Assembly: GCA_030490835.1 (NCBI GenBank)
Contig: CM059975.1
Location: 29,544,133-29,608,132, forward strand
From: Annona cherimola
Lineage: Eukaryota; Streptophyta; Magnoliopsida; Magnoliales; Annonaceae
Length of the DNA: 64,000 nucleotides
Direction of reading: 5' to 3'
Under the pieces are notes generated by a model. That model ran no database searches. It saw only the letters and a list, made by a program, of their open reading frames with translations, and was not told the origin of the DNA. Below, piece after piece: positions 25,060-36,779 of the stretch (positions are counted from its first letter, which is position 1; every line of letters begins with the position of its first letter). The position numbers and the translations under genes are program-made.

Positions 25060-25450
25060 ATACCAATAAAAAGCTAATCAATTTATTTTAAATTTATTCT
25101 CTTTACTCCTCATCACTACTCTTATTATATCACATTGTTTTCTTCTAATTTTAAAACTTTTCTTTCAAAAATTTATCATTTTAGAAACATACTTGAAAAG
25201 TTTTTAGTACAAAAAATTTTTAAATGAAAGAAAATATTTTAAAATTTTAAATTGAAAAAAAATAATATGATATGATAGGAGTAACGATAAAAAGTAAAAA
25301 GAATAAGGTAAAAATGGATAGGTTAGTTTTATAGGTAGTTGCGTAAAAATGATTGAAAAGTAGGATAATTATATAAGAAAAATATGAAAAAATAATTAAA
25401 AAATAAAATAATTTTGGAGAATGAAAAGTTTTAGATCGAAAACTTTTATA
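25060..25450. mobile_element. Two partial family-F MITE copies in opposite orientation
   Basis: Bases 25073-25195 match one half of the intact copy at 19339-19629, and 25196-25450 match its reverse complement. Together they form a large inverted repeat centred near 25200. Confidence 0.45.
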
Positions 25451-25952
25451 TATACTAAAGGGAACAACTCCATTGTATAGTGGTGTGTGTTGCCATGGCA
25501 ATAAAACCGTAGTTGGTTGAGAGGGCTACTACTTTATTCCCGCATAATACCTTATAAGAAGTTTTGACTATTGGAAGTTTATAAACATAAATATAAATGT
25601 TGGATATATATAATAGGCAGTAGACCGTGATACTGTACCTGAGTGCCAAAAATTTATTTTCTATATATTTTTATATAACTGTTAATTTAAGTATTTTTAA
25701 GAAATAAGACTATTTTTGAAGATTTGTATATTTTTCTGAATTTTTTAAAAATGGGATATTAATTTTTGGAGATTCGTAGTTTTTTTAATTTTTAAAGGGG
25801 CATTTTAGTCATTTTAAATAATTAAAATGTTTCTAAATAAAAAAAATCTACAAATCTCCAAATAATTTTAAAACTTGTCTTATATATTTTTTAACGGAAA
25901 CTTGTCTTATATCTTTTTTAATGGAAACTTGTCTTATATCTTTATATATATA

Positions 25953-26378
25953 TGGTAATTTACATATATACCCACATAGTTTGATGTTAATTGTAGATAT
26001 GCCCATATAGTTTCACGAATTGCATATTATCCCCACATAGTTTCATCAAAATTATGTATTACCCTCATGCCGTTACTTGCTGTTAATATCTGACGTTACA
26101 TTTTAAAAAATGACAAAAATGTCCTCATCTGTAGTTTCACGAATTGCATATCACCTCATATAATTTCACCAAAATTGCATATTACCCTATGAAGCTATGT
26201 ATACCAATGAGGGCATTTTTGTCATTTTTTAAAATATAACGTCGAATATTAACCGCAAGTAGCAGCATGGGGGTAATATGTAATTTTGGTGAAACTATGT
26301 GGAGGTAATATGCAATTCATGAAACTACGTGGGTATATCTGCAATTAGCGTCAAACTAGGTAATACATGCAAATTACC
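25953..26378. mobile_element. Foldback MITE, family E copy 4
   Basis: The ends GGTAATTTACATATATACCC and, inverted, GGGTAATTTGCATGTATTAC pair. Internal modules (CATAGTTTCATCAAAAT; ATGTCCTCAT) mirror copy 1 at 2303-2661. It sits in a TA-repeat, so the duplication is not resolvable. Confidence 0.68.
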
Positions 26379-26796
26379 CGTACATATATTTTACAAACAT
26401 CTCATTGATATTATGTTTAAGCACCCTTAAACATTTTAAAATTTTTCTAAGGGAGACAACAAACTCCAATTAATTAAACTCTTCTTACAATTTTCACACC
26501 AGACCTCATCGAAATGAATCATGAAGTGACCACCAGGATGAAGCCTTGATGGTGAAAATTGTCTTATATCTTAAATACACATACAGTTTTATAAAAAAAA
26601 ATTTAAAAATAAAAAAATGATTTAAATACACCTGGGTGCATCAAAGCTAAGGGCACCGAGGTGCATTTAATCATCTTCTATATATAGTAGACTCATGGTG
26701 CATGAGGAATAAAAACAGAATATGGTATCATGTAATTAACATATCCATCCCCGTTATATATATACATATACATACATACATACATACACGGTCCTG
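26379..26796. other. Intergenic with MITE tail fragment and microsatellite
   Basis: Bases 26576-26690 carry ACACCTGGGTGCATC and GCACCGAGGTGCATT, fragments of family-G/H type ends. 26757-26789 is a TATACATACATAC microsatellite. Confidence 0.45.
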
Positions 26797-27333
26797 CTTC
26801 TATGTAATCAGGTTAAACAGAAGCGGATCCATTTAACTTCTTTAAAATTTAAGATTTTGATTTTTAATGGAAAATCTAATTCATTCATTGTATTTAACAT
26901 TATTCATTTATCTAGGAAACCAAGTTTTATTCCAATCAAGTATGTTTATGGGTTACATTTTTTTAAATATATATATATTCATGTGTAAATTATAAAAAAT
27001 TCTTAGATCTATTTACACATAATAAAATGTAATAATACTTTACAAAATCATTTGTTCATATAGAAGTGATATTTTGGACGGCTTAGATATTGAACTTAAA
27101 ATATTAAAATCAATATTTTAGCATTTTTATAATTTACTCATGAATATATACATTTTCTAGGAAATGTGACCCATGAATATACTTAATTGGGATGAAACTT
27201 GATTCCTTAGATAAACAAATGACGTTAAATATAATGAATAAATTAAATTTTCAATTAAAGATTAAAATCTTAGATTTTGAAAAGGTTACATAGATCCACT
27301 TCGAAATAACCCGATTATATAGAAGCGGAACAC
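26797..27333. mobile_element. MITE, family B, most complete copy
   Basis: A 537-bp element. The left end is GTCCTGCTTCTATGTAATCA and the inverted right end GTTCCGCTTCTATATAATCG. The arms pair for over 90 bp. It lies between TACA and TATA microsatellites, so its target duplication is not readable. It serves as the reference for the broken copies near 5, 6, 10.5, 11.8, 14.5, 50.6 and 58.9 kb. Confidence 0.7.
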
Positions 27334-27901
27334 ATATATATGTATATGTATTTGTATATGTATATATATAATCTATCGCTGACCTTCATCTGCAATTACC
27401 TTGTCATTCCTTGTCAGCAAGGAATGTAGCTACTGGCTGGTACCAAAAGAAAAAGTATTATGCATGCGGTACTCCCTGCATATAATCTGTTGATGTATAT
27501 GGAAATATTTCTATAACTTTAATCTGCAATAAGGTTGGGTAGAATTCACTATAAATAAAATTTCTATTATTAGTTATATTATTTCCTTTTATGTTTAAGG
27601 TACTTGATTAAATGTATGGTTTAAATATTACATAAAAATATAGTACAACCTATATAAACTGGAGGCATTATCATTTGTGCTCGCTTGCAAATGAGCTAAA
27701 ATCATATTTTATTTTTCAAAATTTTTTATATAACTGTTAATATATGTGTATTTAATATATAAATTAAGTTTTTCCATTTCTAAAAATGTGTATATATTTA
27801 TTTAGTTATTTTTTAAAAAATTTTAGCTATTTTGGAAATGATGGGCGTACATGATCATGCACCTATAAACACAACCTTATATAATTATTATATATATATA
27901 T
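27334..27901. other. Intergenic, nothing recognised
   Basis: AT-rich sequence ending in a (TA)n tract at 27888-27901 that served as the insertion target of the MULE to the right. Confidence 0.4.
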
Positions 27902-28050
27902 GGGATATATTCAGGTGCAGCAACGCTGGACCCGAATTCCATGTAGTGGTGCGATCCAGCCATCCGTTGCAGCGGGTAAAATCCTGGCTGCTAGTTCGGC
28001 CATGCGTGAAGCCTGCATGTAGCCCGCAACAACTGCGTGTAGTCAGCGCA
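27902..28050 (+). repeat. Left terminal inverted repeat of the MULE
   Basis: It pairs with the right end at about 36625-36770. The best-conserved block is 27950-28012 (GTGCGATCCAGCCATCCGTT and following). Alignment by eye suggests roughly three quarters identity over about 150 bp, the level expected of an old insertion. Confidence 0.75.
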
Positions 28051-29495
28051 CATGCGTGTATGGAGCCAGCCTCCTCTCTCTAGCTGTGGGAAAAACGGCA
28101 GCGCGGTCAATTAATGCAAGCCTGCAACTGTACAAACTGCAGCATGACAGCGTTCATGCGTGCAACTGGAATGACGGCTTCTCTCTAACATGTCATTTCG
28201 TGCAGCTGCCATGTGGGCAGTGAAGACATTCTCAGGCAGCGATCTTGTGCCATTTGCTCCCACCCGAAGACAACGAGTTCTCCCATGCGTAGACGTTCTC
28301 AGACAGAGTAAAAATTCTGCTGGCTGAAAAAAGCGGAACGAGAGAGAGATGCAGCAGAAACAATTGCAGATTTAGAAAATTTCTCAATGGAAAAAATTCA
28401 ACAAGCTGATTTTTTGCCACAAATTCAACAGGTGTAAAATCTAGGAAGGTAGTTTTTATGTTCATTGTAGATTTTAAAAATGTTCGTGCTTAGTCATTGC
28501 AGATTTAATAAATGTTGGAGCTTAGAAATTTAAAATGATTTAAAAAAAGGACCTGAAAAATTTATTCATAATTTCATTAAGGCTATTAAAAATTATTATG
28601 TTATTTAAATCTCACATATTATGTGATTTATAATTATTACATGATTTATCTGTTAAATCACATAATGTATAACTATTACGTGATTTATCTATTACTGCAG
28701 TGTCTTTTTATGACTAATGTATAACTGAGAATCACAAACAAGTTGATCCAGAACTTTACACATTGCATGTATAACATGCTTATTCAACAGGACAAAAACT
28801 AATGCCATCACAAATAGATGATTTTTAGTACCAAAATCCATACTTCGGCATGCTGATTCATGTTTTAGTATACTAATAACCAGAAATAGATGACCTAAAA
28901 TTCTGCAAATTACATCTTGACATATGTTTGTTCCATGCATATCCTACAGTTAGCATGCTGACAACTAAAAATTTTGAGAAAAAGTGATTTAATAAACTTT
29001 GTATAGAATTTGATTCCTATATGAGATGCTAATTGCACAAGTGTATGTGTGATAGAAATCCATTATTTAGAAGTCAGTATCGAATAAGAAATGGATCAAA
29101 TATTATTTATTTATCACTAATTTTGGAGTGCATATTAAATAATTAAATAGATTTATCGAATTAATATGTCCAACAATGACATGAGCATACTAATTTTTGA
29201 ATCATATATTATTCTAATAGATATCTGGACTTTGTATAGCAGGTGTAGTTTTGTAGTTTTTGTATCATTATGCAAATTATGAACATCTAGTTGTATAGTT
29301 ATCCTATCATTATGTAATCTGTTATGTTCCAGAAAATGCATTTGGCATGCTATATGGAATTATTAGCATGCTAATAATATGGCGTAATGAGTATGCTGAA
29401 ATCAGAATTCTGCACCATTTATTGATGTATTCTATTCCTCGCAAGTTGAATTACTTATATTGTCTATGAAATGTGGTTTGCTAGGTTTTTATTAA
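28051..29495. other. MULE left subterminal region with GCATGCTGA-like motifs
   Basis: Non-coding. It probably holds the transposase promoter. The motif GCATGCTGA or close variants recurs at about 28851, 28953, 29181, 29350, 29369 and 29392. Related motifs recur in the right part of the element (see 34790-34935). Confidence 0.45.
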
Positions 29496-31850
29496 ATGAC
29501 ATCGTCTACGGATGTGGACAAAAGTAAGTCTTCATTGCCCACAGTGGAACTCACAGGAGATAGTACGTTAGTTGATGAAAGCATACAGAGCCCGGCAGGT
29601 GTGATTACCTTTACTCCCAATGTGCCTGCTGAGTTAATTCTTTCTATTGGGCAAGAGTTTGATATCGAAGAAGATGCATATTCTTTTTACAATTTATATG
29701 GAAAATGTTATGACTTCAGTATAAGAAAAAGAGATGTTAGAAGATCTAAATTAGATAAGAGGATATGCTACCGCATTCTGAAATGCTCAAGAGAAGGACA
29801 TATAAGGAATGTAGAAATTGCTGGGAAAAAGAGAAAACAGATGGACATCACTAGATGTGGATGCCTTGCGTCACTAACCATCAAGCTCGTAAGGAACACT
29901 TCGAAATGGATAATTATGAGTTTCAAGAAAGAACACTCTCATAGGTTGGAGACCCCCACAAAGTCTCGTTGTCTGCGATCCCATCAGAGTGTGCCGACTT
30001 CACAACTAAATATAGTCGAAGATCTCTACATAGTTGGCATTGGAGTATCCAGATCACTACAATTCATGACAGAAGAGGTTGGGGTCGTGACCAACCTTTA
30101 GATCACTACAATTCGTAATGCCTTAAGATCAAGACGGATGTCAAGATATGGTGGAAGCACATCTGCTTTACTAGAGTACTTTCAGAAGCAATTTGCGGTG
30201 AAGGCAGATTACTTTTATGAAATTCAGGTCGATGAGCACCATTGGTTGATGTCATGTTTTTGAGTAGATGGGGAATCCAAAAAGGATTATAAAGTTTTCA
30301 ATGATGTTATTTGTTTCGACACAACTTATCGAACAAATAAATATGATATGCCTTTTAGCCCATTTCTTGGAGTTAATCACCAAAAGCAGTCAGTTTTACT
30401 TGGTGGAGGCCTTTTATTTGGTGAGAGTGAGGAGGACTTCACATGGTTATTTAGAACATGACTTCATGCTATGAGTGGTGTACCACCCAAAGCCATTATC
30501 ATAGTTCAGGATTCAGCAATTGCAAAGGCTATATCCATAGTTTTTCCAACCTCAAAGCATATTTTTTGTCTGTGGCATATACATAAGAAATTTTCTGAGA
30601 AATTGCAATCTGCCAATGAAAAATATCCTGAATTTAAAGATAAGTTGTACAAGTTGATTCACAATACTGAGGATACAAACGTCTTTGAATCTGGTTGGTC
30701 AAAATTAATGGATGATTATGATTTGAGTGACCATGCATGGCTCCAACAAATGTACAGTGTGAGGGATAAGTGGATTCCAGTTTATACAATAAGTATTTTC
30801 TTGGCAGGGATGAGCACTACGCAACGGTCTGAAAGCATGAATACCTTTTTCAACCATTTTGTTGAACCAACCACTCAATTACTTGAGTTCGTGGAGACAT
30901 ATGAACGTGCTGTTAAAAAGAGGAGAGAAGATGAGAAAGATGCTGATTGTAAAAGTACGTATGGTACTCCTGTTTTGAGAAACTAAATTTGTTATTGAGG
31001 ATCAAATTGCCAAATTATATACTAGAGAGATATTTTTGAATTTCAGGTAGAAGTAGAGGAGTCACATTATTATAAGCCTAAGTTAGAGGTAATGGATGAG
31101 AGTCGGGTGATATATGAAGTACACAAGTATAAAGACCACACGTATAGGAGAACAGTTATCTGGTGTGAAGATAGGAAATTTGCAACATGTTCATGTTGAC
31201 TGTTTACTGGCATGAGATTATTTATCGGCATATATTATCCATATTCCAGTGGCGTGACATCATCACTACGCCCGTTAGTCATTTACTTCATCGTTGGTCA
31301 CAACATCCAAAAGAGATTGTTGAAGCTCCACTATTTACAGAGAAATGTGATGCTACAAATTCACCAATGGTGCATCGACATTTGACACTTTCAAAGTTAA
31401 ATTTCATCTCAGAGGAAATGACTTCAAATTGGGCTAGTTTTCAGATAGGAACTACATCTTTAGACACTCTTATATCTACTTTGCGAGAATATATACAGTT
31501 ATAAAAGTTAGCTGGATGTTTGAATGAGCATCAACAGAACCTGAATGGTGGAGGCAAAGGTGCAAATTTTGAAGATAGCAACCATGTAGATGGGGATGAT
31601 GGGGATGATAACATCACAGGAGAAATTCAACCTTCAACTAGCGACAATGTACAGCCTGTCCCAACTCCTACAATTTATTATCCAAATATTGTGCAGCGAA
31701 AAAGACGGTCAAACAAGCGATTAAAATTTTCTGTTGAAAAGGCTATAGAGGGCACTGGTTGATTGTGCCGCAGATGCAAGAAGTTCGTTGTTGAACACGA
31801 CAGACGAAATTGTCCAGAATTACATAAGAAGAATTGCGAGCATTATGGTA
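29496..31850 (+). pseudogene. FAR1-related MULE transposase, decayed
   Basis: It would catalyse cut-and-paste transposition of the element in the nucleus. From the ATG at 29496 one frame runs to 30986 and shows an acidic/serine leader and a FAR1 DNA-binding domain (about residues 53-150; AYSFYNLYGKCYDFSIRKRD, RCGC, HSH). Next is a MULE catalytic domain with the acidic sites in CFDTTYRTNKYDMPF, VQDSAIAKAI and STTQRSESMNTFF, and CLWHIHKKF. A SWIM-type motif (CSC then YRHILSIF) follows near 31185-31240, and a zinc knuckle (CRRCKKFVVEHDRRNC) near 31765-31812. Breaks: TAG at 30099, TGA at 30261 and 30459 in that frame, an extra A near 30980, a lost base near 31045, TGA after CSC near 31196 with a frame change just after, and TGA near 31760. 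The SWIM cysteine expected before RH is Tyr. FAR1/FHY3 host regulators descend from such transposases, but the TIRs identify this one as transposon-borne. Confidence 0.85.
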
Positions 31851-32991
31851 TGATGATATCATATTTGATTTAACCAATCAAAACCTAATACACTTATACT
31901 ATCTTCATAATTTCTATATCTTTCATTCTCTTAAGCTAATTCTTCTACTTTTTGCAAATTAGTGCATGCATGACTTTTAGGCTGGTGTGGACTCCACCAA
32001 TGCTTTTGTGTGTTTGGTACTATCGCTCTTATACATTGTCATTGGTTGTGTGTGTGAAGTTGTCAATGAACTACATATGCATTTTGATTATTTTATTAGC
32101 AATGCATGATGGTAATGAAGCATGTGGGTGTATGCATGGATAAATAACCAATAACACGATCTATGTTCGAGTTTCATTTATAGAAATTATGACCCATTGT
32201 AATTTCAATGAACATTTTCAGATTGAAGTGTATTTTTGGTATGGTAAGGAAAGGAGTTGTATTCTTTTGTATTTACATATATATAATGACTCAAATGGAA
32301 GTGTATTTTTTGTATGGAAAGGAAAGGAGTTGTAAGAATGTTGTATTCACATGTACACAATGAAAGAAATAGAAGTGTTTTTGATTCATAATACCAAGGA
32401 TACAGACGTGTTTGAATCTGGTTGGCCAGTCAGCGTGCTGACTCTTAGTTTAACATGACCTGCACATTGCATTCCATTTCAGAACATCCACCTGTGCATA
32501 TTGTATTCTTGATTATGCATACGCAAAAACAGATGACCTGCACCTTCAATTTTTACAGGCAACAATTTTACAGGACATGTCACGCTCATTGGCCAGTCAG
32601 CGTGCTGACTCTCAGTTCAACATGGCCTACACATTCCATTCCATTTCAGATGACTTGTACATTCCATTTCACACACTCACTTGAGAAGCATTTCTATACC
32701 AAGCTTAACAGAAGATATTCACAAACACACAACTTGTTGTCATATCAATCAACACCGTATAAATCATATAGCACGCTGATGCAATCCCTCACATCAAAGT
32801 AAGCACAAATATAATCTACAATTTTCATATCAACACAACACAATATAACGTCATCATTCACAACCTGTAAAGTACACAATACTACATATTCTAATGTATT
32901 CAATCTCACAAAGTAAACACATATATCTACCAATTCAATACGGAAAGCATAAAGAAATAGAAAAACTAGTACTGCACGTCTTCCAACCATG
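31851..32991. repeat. Intergenic spacer of the MULE with internal duplications
   Basis: A block of about 60-75 bp is duplicated in tandem (about 32225-32284 and 32299-32360, GAAGTGTATTTTTGGTATGG type). A second pair is 32424-32482 and 32590-32650 (GGCCAGTCAGCGTGCTGACT). Between them, 32381-32425 is a copy of 45 bp of the transposase coding sequence (30654-30698), 40 of 45 bases identical by eye. No gene is seen. Confidence 0.7.
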
Positions 32992-34595
32992 TCTTCACTT
33001 ATCTCCGTTGTCGTCTCTCTGCAACGCAAGTTCAATGGCTTCAAGTCTCTTATCAATCCTACCGACATGCTCAAGGACTTGTTCTACCGCTCTGGCAAGG
33101 CGTCCAATAGTCCCAGAATACAAGGCGTTGACATTTAAATGATCTGTGGTTGGTAGGTTAGTAAGAGAGGGGGATGACTGTGGTGAATTGGATTGACCTT
33201 GTGATTTGGGTGCTGAACGAGGAGATATGGAAGTTGATAGCAGTACCTCAGTTGGGGTATACACAGCAGGAGTATAAAATTTAGGAGTTGTTGAGGAGTT
33301 CCCTGTGGGAGTGGCCATCACGGATGTAGGGGTGAGGATAACAGATGTGGGGGTGGCCACCACAGATGTAGGAGTGAAACTGACATCTACTAGAGAAGTT
33401 CTCTTTGCTGGAGTGACTTTTATTGGGTTGAAACATGTAGATAAAAGCTAGGAGATGTGAGACTTGATTTCTCTCTTCATCTCTTCGATCTTAGCACTCA
33501 ACACCTCCTCAAGTCGAAGTTCAGCAATTGATGGCATTGCCTCCCTTGCAGTTGAATCCTTGGCACTCGAATGGCCACGATCAACACCATCATGCTCTTC
33601 CTTTTCGTCACTAATGTGTTGCTCGCGTAGTGTTGTGACCAGCTCACCGGTATTTGGCTCCTTTGTCTGCTTGCGAATCTCTTCCTCTTATGTGTTTTTC
33701 TCCACCTTGGGTGAAGTAGGAAGTCACTCATTAGTCTCTTTATTATGCACGTATCTCATCCTGAGCATCAAACCACCATCAATTCTATTTGAGATTCTAT
33801 GCCTTGTCACCTCATCGCCAGAGAAATCAACTCCAAAATGCTTCAAAATCCTGGTGATAGCCATCCCATATGCCAGAGCTCCATTCTTCTGCTTTCGACA
33901 CTTAAGCATGTGGTCGAAAATCTCCACGGGTGCAGCAAGTAGGATCTCCTTCTCATGTGCATATAAGCAGTAAGCGTCATGGATTGACACTTCAGATATC
34001 GACCCAGCTCTCGGGAAGTCGTTGTTCACGGTCACATAGTGTAGCAGTTTCATATTTAAAGTGAGCAACTCCCGAGAAGTTAGCCTAGCTGCCTCCTTTC
34101 CTTTATCTTTGTCGCCGTTGAGCAACGTTAATGACATCTCCTTGCTTATCACTAGAGGATCCACACCTGTCCATATCTATATGTCAAATACCTCTTTCAG
34201 CATTTCATCATTCATTGGTATCTCCACTCCCTTGACATATGTAATGACCTTTTTATTCATATTACAGTAGAACATTCTCACCAGATCAGGGTAAATATCC
34301 TCTTCAACCATCACAAAGTCAAACAATCCACAGTCTCCAACCACTTGGAGAATGGAAAATCACTGAAATTTTCAATGCGAAGTGGTCGACCCTTCATCAT
34401 TGGCCTCGATTGAAACTTCTCTGTATAAATCAACGATGTCCGCAAGTCCAGGAAGTATAAAGTCTTCTCGGAGCTCTCTTCCTCAACAACCGTTTTTTGT
34501 TTCTTGTCCGAGAGATTAGTGCATGATGGCCCTGCGTTTCGTCGCTTTCGAACTACAGTCTTCTTTGGCCTGACATTACTTCGTGTATTCACCAT
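32992..34595 (-). pseudogene. Putative plant transposon protein gene (PF20167-like), decayed
   Basis: Reading on - from the ATG at 34595: a basic leader (MVNTRSNVRPKKTVVRKRRN), FQSRPMMKGRPLRIENFSDF, then in a second frame YPDLVRMFYCNMN, TYVKGVEIPMNDEMLKEVF, ARLTSRELLTLNMKLLHYV and AYGMAITRILKHFGVDFSGD. This is the layout of the 'putative plant transposon protein' domain found next to many plant transposons (family named from memory). The C-terminal part has a charged helix (LRLEEVLSAKIEEMKREIKS), Thr/Pro-rich VATPTSV-type repeats and a final coiled-coil-like stretch (VEQVLEHVGRIDKRLEAIEL). Breaks: a frame change near 34311, TAG at 34177-34179, a TGA at about 33724 and further stops downstream. 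It occupies the mudrB position, converging on the transposase. Its function is unknown. Confidence 0.65.
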
Positions 34596-36060
34596 GCTGT
34601 ACTGATTTCACAATCGTCTTGCAAAGTCTGAGACAAATTTCATTGAAGATCATTAACCACTTATGATGCATTATATATTATTTCATTCATTTTAAAAGCA
34701 ACGATGGGATGAACAGTCTAATAAGACAGTAAGTATGCTTATATACACTTCTACACTGACAAAAATCGTGCTAAGTAGGCAAAAAGCCTACTGAATACAC
34801 CAATGGCTTGCTTTGTAGCCCAATAGCGCGCTGAGTACATCAACAGTGCGCTGAGTACACACACCGTGCTTAGTACACACACAACATGCTGAGTATACCA
34901 ACAGCACGCTGAGTGCACCAACAGGGCGCTGATCTGATATTCTATTCAAATGATGGGACAAATGCCAACCAAATATATATAAATCATTGCTTCGTAATAA
35001 AATAAGTTGAGTCCTACTTTCGAAGGCAATCAGAAGATGTAGCTTAAAACGATGTAGGTAATCTCCTTAGTTTCAAATATTTTGTCCACAGCTTTTGAAT
35101 TAATGACAATTTTTCCTAGTGCATACAATATAGAGACAATAGCAACCAAAGAAATTAATGGCAATCGTGAATTGGTCGTTGAATATTAGGAAAATTGAAA
35201 GAGACTACGAATCCAACATCAATAACAACCAAAGCAACTCAATGGTTAAATACTCTAACATCTGTCAAGCAACATTCCATGTTTAATGAACATGTAGCAA
35301 ACTTATAGTAACAAGTATAAAAGTTGTCAAGTCGTTGAACTCCTTTGCCATCTAACACAATATGTTCATTCATCATATAACATGTTGTCACTTACAAATT
35401 AGTGTACTATGCTGTACTTAGGACAATATGCTATAAATATTAAGGATTCATTGAAGTAGCCATTAGCCCCTTATTAAATGTTAAATATTCCTTAGCCTTA
35501 ATATAATATAGAGATAAGGTCATGCGTTAGAAATGTTTCATATATAGGTGAACCTTACAGTAGGTTGTTATGTCCACAAATTTCATTGAAAGGTTTTAAA
35601 CAGAAGGTTTTAAATAGCAAGTGATATTAATACTTGTAATATATTCGTAGGCCCCTTATAAGGTTATTTAAAATTATGAATACTGTACTTTCGAAAATAC
35701 GTTTCTTTGAACTTTTAAAAATTTTATACTCAAAATACCTACTAAATGAAGCCTACAAAAATATCAAAAATTTTACAAACCATATTTCAAGATGGATTCA
35801 AGCAGTGATTTCATAGCTATTTAATTCAATTTCTTTCTGCAAAATATCAGAGCATAGTAAAGATTGAGACAGCAGAATCAATGCAAGTATGGAGACAGCA
35901 AAATTACGTGGCAAAGATGCATCTCTAAATATAAGTTATAAAATAATTTTAATACAAATACAATTAATGGACAATATGCGGGCAACAATTAGTGGACACA
36001 CAATAATACAATGCGGGCAACAATTAATGGACAAAAGCACAAATTATTTTTTATATTTAA
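34596..36060. other. MULE right subterminal region with a tandem CGCTGAGTACA array
   Basis: Bases 34790-34935 hold about seven imperfect units of about 20 bp (core GCRCGCTGAGTACACCAACA). The rest is AT-rich and non-coding. This side would contain the promoter of the minus-strand gene. Confidence 0.6.
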
Positions 36061-36624
36061 GTTTGTCTAAAAGGCAGATAACCGGCGACGCTGTCTTCCT
36101 CTTTTCTCCTGGCGATGCTGTCTTGCCGATGGCAGCCTCTTCCTTCCTTGTCAAGGCCGACACTGGCAGCCTCTAGTGAGCCGATAATCCTTTGTTTTCC
36201 GTCGCCTGTCTTTGTTTTGGCTCATCGGTCATCTCCTTTCGTCGCGTGGGTTGGCTTTGGCAGCATCGACGCTGGCAATGGTGGCCCCGACAGCACTCAA
36301 CACTGTCTCCCTCTCTGTTCTGCGGCTGCCTTCTCTTCCCCACGGTCTCCCTCTCCCGTTGCGTTCCTGCTCTTCCCCGTGCTCTCCCTCTCTCTTCCAC
36401 CCGCTCTCTCTTACTTCCCAGCTGCCAGCCTCCTCTTCCCCGCGCTCTCTCTCTCTCTTCTTTCAGCTGTCAGCCTCCTCTTCCCCTCTCTTCCCCTCTC
36501 TTCCCGCTTCAACCTTCCCGCTTCCCAACACTCTCCCCCTCTCTTCCCCACGTGCGACCTTCTCTCTTCCCCATGTTTCCACGACAGGACAGGAGTCAGC
36601 ACGAAAATCGGCATGCCAGCTCCC
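36061..36624. repeat. Pyrimidine-rich, GC-rich tract of the MULE
   Basis: A CT-rich block (CTCTTCCCC, CTCTCTCTC, CAGCTGCCAGCCTCCTCTTC repeated at about 36418 and 36464). It is open in all + frames because it lacks A-rich stops; the 210-, 146- and 145-residue ORFs there have no protein-like composition. It may be a GA-box promoter for the minus-strand gene. Confidence 0.55.
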
Positions 36625-36770
36625 CACTCTAACCTACACGCGCATTTAGCGCAGCAGCTGCGGGATACACGTGGGCTTCACGCACAGCCGAACGAGCGGC
36701 CGGGATTTACCCGCTGCAACGGACGGCTGGATCGCACAACTGCATGAGAATTTAGGTGCATCAATATCCC
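36625..36770 (-). repeat. Right terminal inverted repeat of the MULE
   Basis: Inverted partner of 27902-28050; the conserved block is 36650-36740. It ends ...ATCAATATCCC at 36770, followed by TATATATAT. Confidence 0.75.
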
Positions 36771-36779
36771 TATATATAT

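Larger units (their letters stand above)
27902..36770 (+). mobile_element. Large Mutator-like element (MULE), two convergent decayed genes
   Basis: The 8,869-bp element is delimited by terminal inverted repeats: 27902 to about 28050 against 36770 down to about 36625. Both start GGGATAT, and the arms share GTGCGATCCAGCC followed by CGTTGCAGCGGGTAAA and GCGTGAAGCC. The 9 bp on each side (27893-27901 and 36771-36779) are TATATATAT; the match is exact but weak evidence because the site is a TA repeat. Inside are a FAR1-type MULE transposase on + (29496-31850) and a 'putative plant transposon protein' gene on - (32992-34595). The genes converge, as mudrA and mudrB do in maize MuDR. Both are broken, so this copy is not autonomous. 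Confidence 0.8.

Noticed and set aside
36115..36747. A 210-residue + frame at the MULE right side
   Set aside because: Three overlapping frames are open in a CT-rich tract lacking A; the composition is not protein-like and the end runs into the TIR.
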